NCBI RefSeq assembly: GCF_024713975.1
Contig: NC_091099.1
Location: forward strand, 4,397,501 to 4,461,500
Direction of reading: 5' to 3'
Length of the DNA: 64,000 bases
Source of the DNA: Paralichthys olivaceus
Taxonomy: Eukaryota; Chordata; Actinopteri; Pleuronectiformes; Paralichthyidae
In this document: piece by piece, positions 49,783-64,000 of the stretch
Numbering within the stretch: position 1 is the first letter of the stretch
How the letters are laid out: each line of letters starts with the position of its first letter
Notes under the pieces: model-generated
Told to the model about the DNA's origin: nothing
Seen by the model: the letters and a program-made list of their open reading frames with translations, nothing else
The model's database searches: none
Translations under genes and position numbers: made by a program

Positions 49783-52700
49783 CACCAAAATTCACCCCGA
49801 TATCTCTGTGGCTGATGGTTAATCATTGATTTTAATGTATAGGGGCGGATTAGTGTGGCATTAAGTGGATTGAGATTAAAAGATGGATTTTGATTCACAT
49901 TCTTTGCCACAAGCGCTGTTAGTTTACTGGAAGGATGATTTTTATTAAACCTCCACTTTAATACTTTCCTGGACCCCACCAAGAACACCATACACAAAAT
50001 TCACAGTGGCAACATTATCAGTAAATATAAAACTAAATGACTAAAACAACTGCATTTAACTGGGACACTTAACAGTCCCATGAGCCTTTACTCTCATATC
50101 GTCCAATCAGAGAGACTGACCCACTGATCTCTAAAATATAGAACATCCATATAGTTTTGAATCGCGACCATTGTCACCATATTTATAACTGCTACGGAAA
50201 TACTGTCTGTTAAAGTGAGGTCCAGTGAGGACATAGAGGGACTTGGTGATTACGCAAGCAACAATTTCAATGCACACAGACTATACTTGTTTTCTTTTGA
50301 GCCTTTAATTGCAAGAGATAACTTTTCTTCCAAACCATTCATGGCTAAAACCAAATTCTGAAATACTTCGGATCGAGGGGGCTTACAAAACATCCTGTAA
50401 ATTACCAATTATTTGGACTGATTGGCCTGTTAATGTTTTAGGTATTGCAATGCCAGAGAGGAATGGATTCGATTTTACAGCCATGACTGGTAGAAATGTT
50501 AACGTACTTTTTGGTAAAGTCTACTTTATTGCTAGGTTGTGCAGATAGGGGTACCTTAGGTTCCACCAACGAAGACCAGTGTTGGTCGTTTGAATTTTGA
50601 CATCGGCTTCTGTAGTTCTGAGTCAGTGCAGCTGGAAAACAGCTGGAGATGGTCCATGGAGGTGTAATGTTTATCTGTTGTCCCTGGGTGTTGTCCAGGT
50701 GCAAGCCAAAGCAAGAGGGACTCTTTAACTTCATGTGTACATGTAAGGAGATGGCAATGTTTGTATGAATGACCCTCCGGATGATTTCACATGCACTCAA
50801 ACACAAACTGAAACGACTGGACAAGATTCACTTGTTCCTCTGACTGAAGTGAAAGCAAAAAAAAAAGGACGACCACTGATGAGTTTCGGGGTGTTTGGTG
50901 TCGGATGATAAGCCTCATGGCTCCTCTCACTGGCAGGCCTTTGTGTGGGGGTCAGCTAGCCTTTTCATCTGTGCTGCTGCCTCCACCGTCTCACCCTGCC
51001 CAACACACTAAGAGGATGACCCAGTGTGGAAAAGGTCACACGGACCCCAGTGTCTTTTAAGAGCAGCTTGTTTAAGTGTGCATACACACTCTCTGTAGCG
51101 TACACTCAGGTTCAGCTAAGGTTCTTTATGAGCAAAACTACAGGAGGTACTGTCTTAGATGATCATTAAATGGATAGTCTTGCTTAAAACCTGATTTATC
51201 ACATGACACATACACCTAATGATTAATAACTACCTCACTTACTTTTGTTTCATTGGCCTCCGAGAGCAGAACAGTGACTCCCCGGCTGCTTGTCAACACT
51301 TATGCTTGGATGCTGTTTAGGAGGATGATGTCATTGGAGAGCTGCGGGAGGGTGCGGTGGGCTATCGGGGCTCTATGATGAGTCTTGCAGTCTCAGTATT
51401 CGACCGTGATACCTCCCTAGAGAGGGTCTCCTTACCATCACCGCTCCATTAAAAATCTATTATCTCTGCAGTGGGCATGTGGCTCTGCCAGTATGGATAC
51501 TTTAACCAATTAAGCACTTTAATGGGGAGCAGCATGCATGTCGGAGAAGACAGCCGTTCGTGTGCCCTCCTTCTTGCACCGTGTCATGTGAAGTGATGGA
51601 GCTGTTCTCCAGGTTACAAGGAATCCCGGAAAAAAGTCAAGAGATATATTTATTGACCTTTTCAGACCGACCCCCTTCCTTCTGTGTTTTGCTGTGCCCT
51701 TGGCATGTAGAAAGAGTAGCCTTCTTGCTCCTTTGCTCCCCCCCGCCCTAGCCACTCTCCTTCCATCACCTCTCTCGCTGCTCTGTGCTCGCACCCTCCG
51801 TAAGCTGTCATGTAAGATTATCCTCTTGGTCCAAACGGGGCTCTAGGGTTTCAAAATGAACTGTTAATTTCCCAGGCTGGAGGTGGCGTGCTATAAATAA
51901 CTCTAAACACAGACATACTGTGTAGTTCCCTGTGATCAAGAGGGGAGCAGCCATGCGAAGATTTTGGGGACCAACTTGTAGACTAGTCTGCAGCTATTGC
52001 CTTTATCAGAGTCTTGCATATAAACAGTGGTAGAAGGTGCAGAATTTGGAAATAGAGTGTAGTGAGACATCATTGTGGTTGTGTGCATCTTTTTACTGGA
52101 GTTATTGTTATTATTGCCTGTTCATATGTGCAAATGTGGGCACAGGTTAGCCATGCACTCATCAATCTAAAAGAGGACTATATCGGGGTTATGGCATAGG
52201 GACAGGATAACATCTGAGTGCACAGAACAAAAACACTTTGACAAAAAGTTGCTTGGTCCTTGAATCTGAATAAAATATATTCAATAAAGGGTCAGAGAAA
52301 GCGACAACATATCTGTCAATGATTATTTTTCATATTCATCTCCATATGCGTGTTTGTGTATTATTAATCAGCTGCAGACATGGCCTAGTTTGATGGGAGA
52401 CGGAGGGCGGTCTTGTTTTGCCTCCTTCAGCCTCGTGGACGTGGGCATGAGTTGAATCTGCATTTTAGGCTGTTTATTCCATTCGTTTGGCAGGTGTACA
52501 CTCAAAATCTGATTATGGAGATGAGACGCTATAACCAACCACGTCAGAGACTGGTGGGTGTTCGTGAAAGGGCAGGTGTCAGTCTCATTTTGTTTTTATT
52601 TGTTTATGCATCCCACTCTTTCCATCTTTACAACTCAATACTGTCTATTCATAAAAGTTCATAAACACTGCAGAAAAAGCTTCTGTTTCCTGGTTTTCTG

Positions 52701-55544
52701 ATTTACCAGTGAATGTCAACTAATAAAACCGAGATGCTACTTTCAGACAAAGGGTTAATATGAGAGGAATTCATGGTCAGAGTGGTGGTAGCATGAAAAA
52801 AGTTAAAGATCTGACATTGTCCTTTCCCCATTATCAACCAAACTGGGCTTGTAATGACCTTGTGAAGACTGAGCTCACAAATCTTCATCTGTGTGAGAAC
52901 ATAACCTGACTCATTACTTTATCGACATTATTTTATAATCAATTTTCATGTTTTTTTGAGAAAAAAGGCCAGAGATTGTATCTCCACTTCGGATATAAAG
53001 TCTTGCTGTGTTGATTGGATTTTTGAGGCTTTTAATCCATTAATCCATAATTTTGCATTTTATTTTGCGTCCATATTGCTTCTGATTCGAACATGTGGTT
53101 CCTGAAGAATCCTGATTTAAATCCCTGCCCTGCCTTGAGCTTGTAGCCCTCAGTGGTCGATGGTGTTCCAGCATCTGCCTTCCCTGCACCAGTCTCCCCT
53201 CTTCACACAGCTGCTGTTTATTTGTTTAGAGCAGGTTCTGAGCGGCGGTGCTGGCCCTGCGGCTCCGTCACAGTCTCTGTACTCCGGCCAGAGAAAGCTG
53301 CACCGTGTACCAGGTTGATTTATTTACAGTGAGGGAAAGGCAAGCCAAATGTTTGGTCACAGGATTGAGGGGTCAGGATATTTACCTCCCTGTTGTGCTT
53401 GAAAATTATAGACACAGGTTTATTTTACAGGCTGTTTGGTGAAGGGCCTTCAAAGCTACCTGTTCCACTGAGCCGAGCAAAGCAAGGGCTTATGGGATCG
53501 AGGGTGTGCTGCTGGAACAAGTGTGTGTGTCCGTGATTGAAAGTGTGCAGCTAAATGGCCGTGTCTTCACTTAATAAGTCTGCTTTTTCTGTCAATCATT
53601 AGCAGGATTGAGCCAATCTGAGTCTCGGCTAATCTTAGACCTGCTGCAGCACAGTTTCACACAAACAACCCAAGCAGAGGTTTTTACAGAGGTGCGTACA
53701 TATTCTGTTAGCACCCAGAAACAAATTTACTAGCACGTCTGTTACTTTTTCCAGGACTTAAATAACTTTATACGTTTACTTTGCATGTTGTACTTAGACA
53801 AAACCTCCCACGGGCACCTGTTCCTCCTCTGTTTCTACAAGTCAAGTTTAATATTCACTCCAGCTGTGTGCGTGTGCTCCTTGGGGAAATAAAGCGCCAG
53901 AGAGAGGGCGTGAGTGTGTTCTGCTCGGGCCAGTCAAGACTCTGAAGTTCACAGCTCGTCTTGAATGAGCTACATGTGGTGCATCTTATCTTTTGGGATG
54001 ACAGTTGGTGCCCTGAAGAATGCAAAGAAAAAAGCATGTGTGACCTGAGGTGCTCATGAAATCCTGACAGATTGATAGCACACTGTAGCAGGTGGTGCAG
54101 GTTAGTGTTTTTCCTCTTCAGGAACATTTAGCAAAGTGAGACACTGTCAATGAGCTGAGATGTTAAACCCAGCGTGACCTTGTTTTTACTCTGAACCATA
54201 AGACATGAGAAAGTCTGCTTTTGAGGAATGTGGGGTGTGTTGGGTGCAAGGGTGGTTTCTTGTTGAATTTATGGTCACATGTATTAAACATATAACGGTG
54301 TAAAAACACCTGGAGCTGGGTTTTTGCTCTCTACTGTCAAAACAGAGGGTGACAATGTAACTGCCACATGAGGTATTTTTAGAGATACGGGAATTCCCAG
54401 TGATTTCCTCTCTGCCATTGGAGGTAATATCTGAAATTAAGGCTGAGCAGTTATTTGTTCAATAATAACTTTGCCAAGTACAATAAGAAAATCAAAGGAG
54501 CAGCAGTGTGGTTCGTACAGAGACTCCTCAGCCTATAAATCATCTTCTGACAAAGAAAAACACTCTTGTGATGCAGATAATCTATTTTTATTTATCAGTG
54601 GAAATTAAATGTAAAAATTACCACTATCACTAAAACATCTATCAAAATAATCAGATGGGTTTTTTTTCATAATGTTGACATAACTATGACGACATCACCT
54701 GACAGCCCATTGTTCCTGTGGTTGCTATGGGCCTCCAGCTTACTTTACTTGTGGTTGGCTGTAGGTTTGGTCACACTAGTTCTGGCTTGCACTGGATTCA
54801 GTTCTGTGAGTCTTGTTGTCGCTCTGACTCATCGTGTCTTCCACTGGGCTGGTGTCAGGTCATGTTAAGGTCATTGTGTTTTTTTGCAATAAGTTGAGTC
54901 ACACTTTGCCACTGTATGTAGTGGAAACACCCATATGACTACACTCTACCAGTTGACGCAACATGCCTGGAATTTCACTGGCCAGCAGCGTAGCAGGGTG
55001 CAGGGCGTCGGAGTCTGTGTGTGTGTTTGCGGCTTGTTTTGTTGGCTTGTGTCCATGCATGTTTATGCAAATGTGGTTCCAGCTTACTCAGTAGTTCACA
55101 CTAATAACATAATTAACAAAAAAAACATGCTTTGATTTACGCTTGGGGTTTTGACTAGACCTACTAAGTGGGTTCAGTGGGTCCACATGGGGCAACTAAA
55201 GGTACACCTGGAGTCATAAAATTCTCTTTTAGGCCTCTTGTTCTGTTGCTTTGGATTAATCCCCTGTGGAATAACCAGGGCAGAACAACCAAAAACATGG
55301 CACCTGGCAATAACCCAGCGTTGTTACTAATGAATTATTATTGAAAGGGAGATGTGCAGGTAGTTGGAGATATACAACTTTTTGGTGCTTTTAAAAAAAA
55401 ATTCAGTGAGATTTTGTAGTAGCTGTTTGTTTTCTTGTTATCTGACAGCACTGGCTCTGGTGTCTATCACCTTGGGTTCAAAAGAGACATGAGTAATGTG
55501 AAGCCTGAGTGATGAGGATCAGTCTGCCGGTGTCGTGCCCCTCC

Positions 55545-55562
55545 TCTCTCTCTCTCTCTCTC
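55545..55562. repeat. (CT)n microsatellite
   Basis: A short pure CT run in the hras first intron. Confidence 0.85.
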
Positions 55563-55687
55563 CCGCCTATCGTTCCCTCTCATACACACACTCTGCTGCT
55601 AACACTGAGCGGGAGAGGATTGGAACATTGAGTACCTTCAGCACATTTTTCACATTCCCCTTTGAGGGTCTCAACCTCAGGCCCCAC

Positions 55688-55723
55688 CACACACAGACAC
55701 ACACACACACAGACACACACACA

Positions 55724-55767
<44 letters not shown>
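55688..55767. repeat. (AC)n compound microsatellite
   Basis: An 80-bp AC run with three AG interruptions, about 165 bp before the hras start-codon exon. Confidence 0.95.
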
Positions 55768-55770
<3 letters not shown>

Positions 55771-55950
55771 CACTAATGATCCTCACCACTAGGCAGTAAT
55801 GGCAACATGTATGTTTTGTCCTGGAAGACAGTATAATGTCAAACCTGTGTGTCAGTGGTTCTGATACTCGTATGTGTATGTATTTTTTTTGTCAGTGTGC
55901 TAACCTGCACCTTCTCCCTTTCTTCTCTCCAGCAGTGGTGAGTGTGGTGA

Positions 55951-59670
<3,720 letters not shown>

Positions 59671-59675
59671 TGCAG

Positions 59676-59846
59676 GTGAGACATTTCTCCAAACAATCGT
59701 GTTAAACATGTTAAACACGCCTCATTCCGCTCTAAAGGGAGAAGCATGCAAACGTTTCTCTCGTTCTTAAAGCTTTATACACAAATGTTGCACAAACCTC
59801 AGCTACAACAAACAAACTAACGTCTGTCCACCTCTTGTGTCCCCAG
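59676..59846 (+). other. hras: hras 3' UTR intron
   Basis: Five bases after the stop, ATGCAG|gtgagac forms a donor. The acceptor cttgtgtccccag at 59846 opens the final non-coding exon at 59847. The junction is too close to the stop to trigger decay. Confidence 0.6.
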
Positions 59847-62712
59847 CTTACAGTTGGACGTTGAGAATAAATGCTACGGCGCGTAGCGGCAGCATGGACT
59901 TAAAGGCAGGAAGATAAAAACAACTCAATGATGAAATATAAACTTTTTTAAAAAGAGGACGATCGAAGCAAAACGCTCTCAAGGAAACAACCAGAGCTGA
60001 CTGAACCATAGACCTTTTATGTAAAGGATTGTTGCCTATCAAGTGGCCTGGTCTGGTCCCTTTTGTTTCTTTTTGGTCCACACGTCGACCTGTGAGCTAC
60101 ACCACTAATGACTCTTTGTCAACTCCAGTGCAGCCTCGCTGGGTAGCTAACTTATTGTTTTCAGTCTCAACACTGGTCTTAAAGGGGGTGTCACCAACCG
60201 CCCTCCTACATTTGCCTAATCCCGCTCCCCTTTGCCTGACCACTGGAAGGACCGACCGACTGACTGAAATGGAAAGGACTGGAATGGACAATTAGTTACC
60301 CTAACAGCTCTTACATGAATTTACATCTCTGCCTGACTACGCCTGACTCCGCCTGCCTTTGGTTTTCCTCGATTGGCCTCATCATACTGATTAGCGGGGG
60401 TGGAGGTTGACGCGGGAAAGACTATTATTTGTCATTGTTGTTTAACAGTTAGCCGAAAATTTTGATTTTGATATGGAACATTTGTGGTGATTGGAGGATT
60501 TCGAAAGTCCCTGAGCACTATGTGAGCAAGGGTGTTTGTTTCCAACGACACCCGGTTTGACTTTTTTTTCATGACTTGCCTGACATAGAAGTTCTTTTTC
60601 AGGGTCGATATCTCAAATGGAAAATATAAAGATTGATGAATTTCAAGAATTCAGCTGCCTTCTCTCCTTGCAGATGTTTCATTGCTAAGAGTTGTCTTTG
60701 TGAATTGATAATAATAGTAACAGCTAGTGTACGTAGGTTCTGGTGCAATAGGATTCTTAACTGTCCAATGAACACAAAGTATTGGGAATAAACCACCTCT
60801 CATGACTACTTATTTTCCTGTTTTACTTCGGTGGAGGGAGGAGAGGTACAGTGCATGAAAATGTAGTTGTCATCATTGCAGTTGCAGGAGAGGCAACCTG
60901 TAGATATGAATGAACGCAGATTATGGTTTTAGGTGATTTATTTTTTTTCAGCTTTCTTTCCAGTAACTGCAGAACGCGTATAACTTATTTACTACATGGT
61001 GATTACAGTTAGCTTTAGATTTTCCAAGGATCGCTCCTTGTTAATAATAAGGCTCAGGATAAGGTGGGGGGGGGGGTCCGGTAAGGGTCTCCTCAGTCCT
61101 GGGACAGTCCTGGAAACCAGGGCTACGGATGTCACAAGAAAGCTTTGTAATGCACAAGTCCTGCCTCACTTCAGTTTTTCCCTCACACCAAGCTATCCTC
61201 AAACTACTCGTCTGTCTCTGCAACCTCAGCTCTTCAAAGACTCAAATACAGGTCAGGTGCTAATCATGTCACAACCATATATACATACTTTATATGTGGG
61301 GCTGTTGTGCATAGTAAGCGATGGATGTTGGGTTATCTTTGCTTTTTTTTAACACTGACTATCTCGTGCTCTCCACAACTGCATTAACTTTGCTGCCTAA
61401 ATGAAAAAAAGATTGCTCTGTGTTCACTTGGCCTTATGTTATCTAGTTTGTACCTCATGTGTGCAGCAAGCTCTACCTGAGATGATTATGATGTTCTGCT
61501 TGCTGCATTGTTTTGTTCATGTTCTATTGTGTGCAACTAAAAAAGATATAGAAGTGTGTTGAGTTTAGACATGCACTGTACAGAAATTGAAAGACAGGAC
61601 AAGCCCATAAAAACACTACACTGATTATTATTATTATTTTTAATATGGGGGGGTTGTTCTCTGTAAAAGCATGTGAATGTGATCCTGTTTAACACGACTG
61701 AAAAACAAGAAACGCCCAGTACAAGCCAAGTTGTCTTGCTCTCATGTTCATGAAGTTTTATTTCTGTTCCTTTGGGATATATGACGATAACAAACATAAT
61801 TAATACAGTTTACTTTCACAGTTTTGATAATTGGTCATGTATAATAATGTTCCAACACTGGAGGCAGATTTTGGCAACAACCTTTAGATGCAAACCTTAA
61901 AAATGTCCCGCGCCTCCTCCTCCTCCATGAAAGATGTCAAATGTTGTTTTGCCGTTGTTTCATTTCCACAGAGTTTGTGTTTTTTATTGATTTTGTACAG
62001 GTAAAGTGATTCTTTTTCCATACATAACATTGCTAAAAAATATGACCAGTCTAGTAACTGTGTGGATGATAGTGGTCAAGTTTTTTATGAGTTAATTCCT
62101 CTGCTTAGACAACAGATTTGAACTGTGAATGTGTTTGAGTCTTTAAATATTGTTTTCAAGAAGCGTTGTGTTTAAAAAAAAAAAAAAAAAATTACAATAC
62201 TGAAATAATGCGGGAGTTGGTCCATTTTTTTTGGGCTGTGTTGTTCCTAACTTTCATTTTTCACCCGTCGTACTCAAACACTTTCAATGGAAGAAAAAGA
62301 GTTTGTAACATGTACTTACAGTCCGAATAGCGTGTCATCTCCCTGTCGACCTTTAAACAACACATACATAATAATACCATAGAATTCCCAAAAGATCTAT
62401 GCATTCAAATTCCCATCACATTAGAATATAAGCGTCATGTTTCCACGGTGATACTCTAGCCAGCAAACCACAAGTATATGTGTCAGAAAACCTGGCGAGC
62501 ATGACAAAGACTGTACGGACCATTGGGAGTTTTGCACAAGGAATACAGTGTGCTCAAGGGCTCGTTTCTCCCCCTTGCAAACTGTGGAATGGAGGCGTGG
62601 AAGGAATTTGTGAAAATGTCAACTGTTTAGCTATTTAAGATGTATTTACTCTTTAAAAAAAAATGTGGCAAATGTATTGCAGGACAGGAATAAAGATGTT
62701 AAAGATGAAACC
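59847..62712 (+). other. hras: hras 3' UTR (final exon)
   Basis: No coding potential. Candidate poly(A) signals at 59866-59871, 60787-60792 and 62689-62694. The last lies about 3 kb from the stop in a typical context and probably marks the long isoform. Confidence 0.5.
62689..62694 (+). terminator. Candidate distal hras polyadenylation signal
   Basis: AATAAA in the context caggaataaagatg. Earlier AATAAA hexamers at 59866 and 60787 could give shorter transcripts. Confidence 0.5.
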
Positions 62713-64000
62713 GTGTCTTGAACTTTAAACTGTCACGCTCAGCTCCCTTTCAGATTTAAGATCTGCTGCCACCTAAAGGCTGCTTTATGTATTGTTTTCG
62801 AGAGTTTTAACAGCATAGATGAAAACTTTTATTTCTTTTTTTACAAAAATGGTTTAACTGATTTCCCACACATTCAAAATAATACATTAAATGTTGCAAA
62901 AAATTTTCCCTGCTCGCCTGGCAGGATCATAACACATGGGTTAAATTGTAATCAACTCAACGAGGGAAGTTCATCGTGATAAAGGTTCAGAGGACGGTCA
63001 TAAATGTTGTGATTGCCTTCAGCCGAGCTGTTACTGTAGGTTTTACACGTGAACTGGACACACCTATTTAAGTTTGATAAACTTAGCAAAACATTTATAT
63101 ATGTATGGAGAGAAAAAGATTCTAACCAGTTAGATCGCTGCCTTGGTATCAGCTCAATATTTGATAGATTTTTGTCTCACTGCTCTTAAGTGTATAAGTA
63201 AACTTCTGAGTTATTAAAAGAAAACGAATATTTGATGGACGTTCTGAGGTCCTGTTAAGGGTTCGGTCAAAGTTAGGCATGAATCATTATAGTCGGGATA
63301 AAGTTTTGGTTCAGCTTTCATTGATAAATGGAAATAAAGGTCCTAATAAGAATAGCTGCGCAAACTGTGTGTGTGTGGTCCAGGTGTTACTCATGTTGTG
63401 TAAACCTAAATCTTGTCTTCCCTACTGGGACAAAAAAGACAAGTCCCCATCATAGATTATCAAAGTTTAAGGGGAAGACCTGTTTTCAAGATTAGGTTTA
63501 GATGTAGGTAAGGTAACTATATTTAAGGTTAAAGCATCAATGCAAGTTGATGTAAAGTCCTCTGAAGTCATGGACTGTGTGTGTAATACTGTATAGTAGA
63601 GTAAGCACCTCAACACGGCATAATTACGAGTAAGTAATTTAACTTTATCGTCTAATTATATATGAACACATGTCAAATATATAATCAAACCTGCTACATT
63701 CAGTGAGACAGCCAGTCTCCATTGACTCATATGGTTCCACTGGACTGCATTAGTTTAATAGAGGTTACAGGTTAATATCATTATTGATCTGCACTTTGCA
63801 AAGACGATTATTAGGTTTGATTAAGTGTAAAGTTACCAACACATCAGCAGGGGGATCGTAAGTATTTATCCTGACCCAAGAAAACACATAAATCATTAAT
63901 ATAGCCAAAGTAAAACCATGTTGGTTTGTTAGTCCAACATTATACTGCGTCTCACTCTTGTTTGTTCGAGTCATGTAGCCTAGTTAATAGTGTTTTAGGG
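62713..64000. other. Intergenic downstream of hras
   Basis: AT-rich with no gene recognised; contains a TG-flanked repeat at about 63367-63583. Confidence 0.6.
63367..63583. repeat. TG-flanked teleost-type dispersed repeat
   Basis: Starts gtgtgtgtggtccaggtgtt and ends tcctctgaagtcatg followed by tgtgtgtg. The interior has gacctgttttcaagatt and aggtttagatgtaggtaagg. It is similar in grammar to 4994-5194 but a different sequence. I recognise it as recurrent in fish DNA. Confidence 0.5.

Larger units (their letters stand above)
48585..55932 (+). other. hras: hras intron 1
   Basis: A 7.35 kb intron between the leader exon and the start-codon exon. Contains a SINE at 49551-49782 and microsatellites near its 3' end. 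No coding exon is recognised. Confidence 0.55.

Overview
The window looks like teleost fish nuclear DNA. The genes are split by GT-AG introns, microsatellites and interspersed repeats are frequent, and several repeats resemble families I know from ray-finned fish. Species cannot be assigned from the sequence. I support three protein-coding genes, assembled exon by exon with matching splice phases: rassf7 (minus, coding 3968-8585, 442 aa), lrrc56 (minus, coding 38465-46417, 702 aa) and hras (plus, coding 55966-59670, 189 aa). The order and orientation (hras one way; lrrc56 and rassf7 the other) match human 11p15.5 (HRAS-LRRC56-RASSF7). I found no copy of LMNTD2, which lies between LRRC56 and RASSF7 in human.

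Layout. 1-1815: no gene seen. 1816-8585: rassf7 coding exons plus a probable 2.1 kb 3' UTR. 8586-33500: about 25 kb with no convincing coding exon. It probably holds the rassf7 5' leader: a CpG-rich block at 33230-33500 and minus-strand splice signals at 22345, 29913-29942 and 33403 fit non-coding first exons and a long first intron. 33500-38465: repeats, including a hAT-type MITE with its 8-bp target duplication. 38465-46417: the twelve coding exons of lrrc56, with a ZNF143-type promoter motif just upstream. 47671-48140: a second hAT MITE in inverted orientation. 48170-49150: CpG-rich hras promoter and non-coding first exon, followed by a 7.3 kb intron. 55933-62712: hras coding exons and a long 3' UTR with a UTR intron. 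62713-64000: no gene.

Functionally, hras is the Ras GTPase switch and rassf7 encodes an N-terminal-RASSF protein with a Ras-association fold. lrrc56 is a ciliary/dynein-arm assembly factor whose link to the other two is positional as far as the sequence shows. I saw no clearly new biological system. The most useful leads are a perfect 22-bp-arm hairpin in an hras intron, a (TG)n tract directly before the hras acceptor of the membrane-anchor exon, the pair of inverted hAT MITEs, and the candidate rassf7 leader exons.
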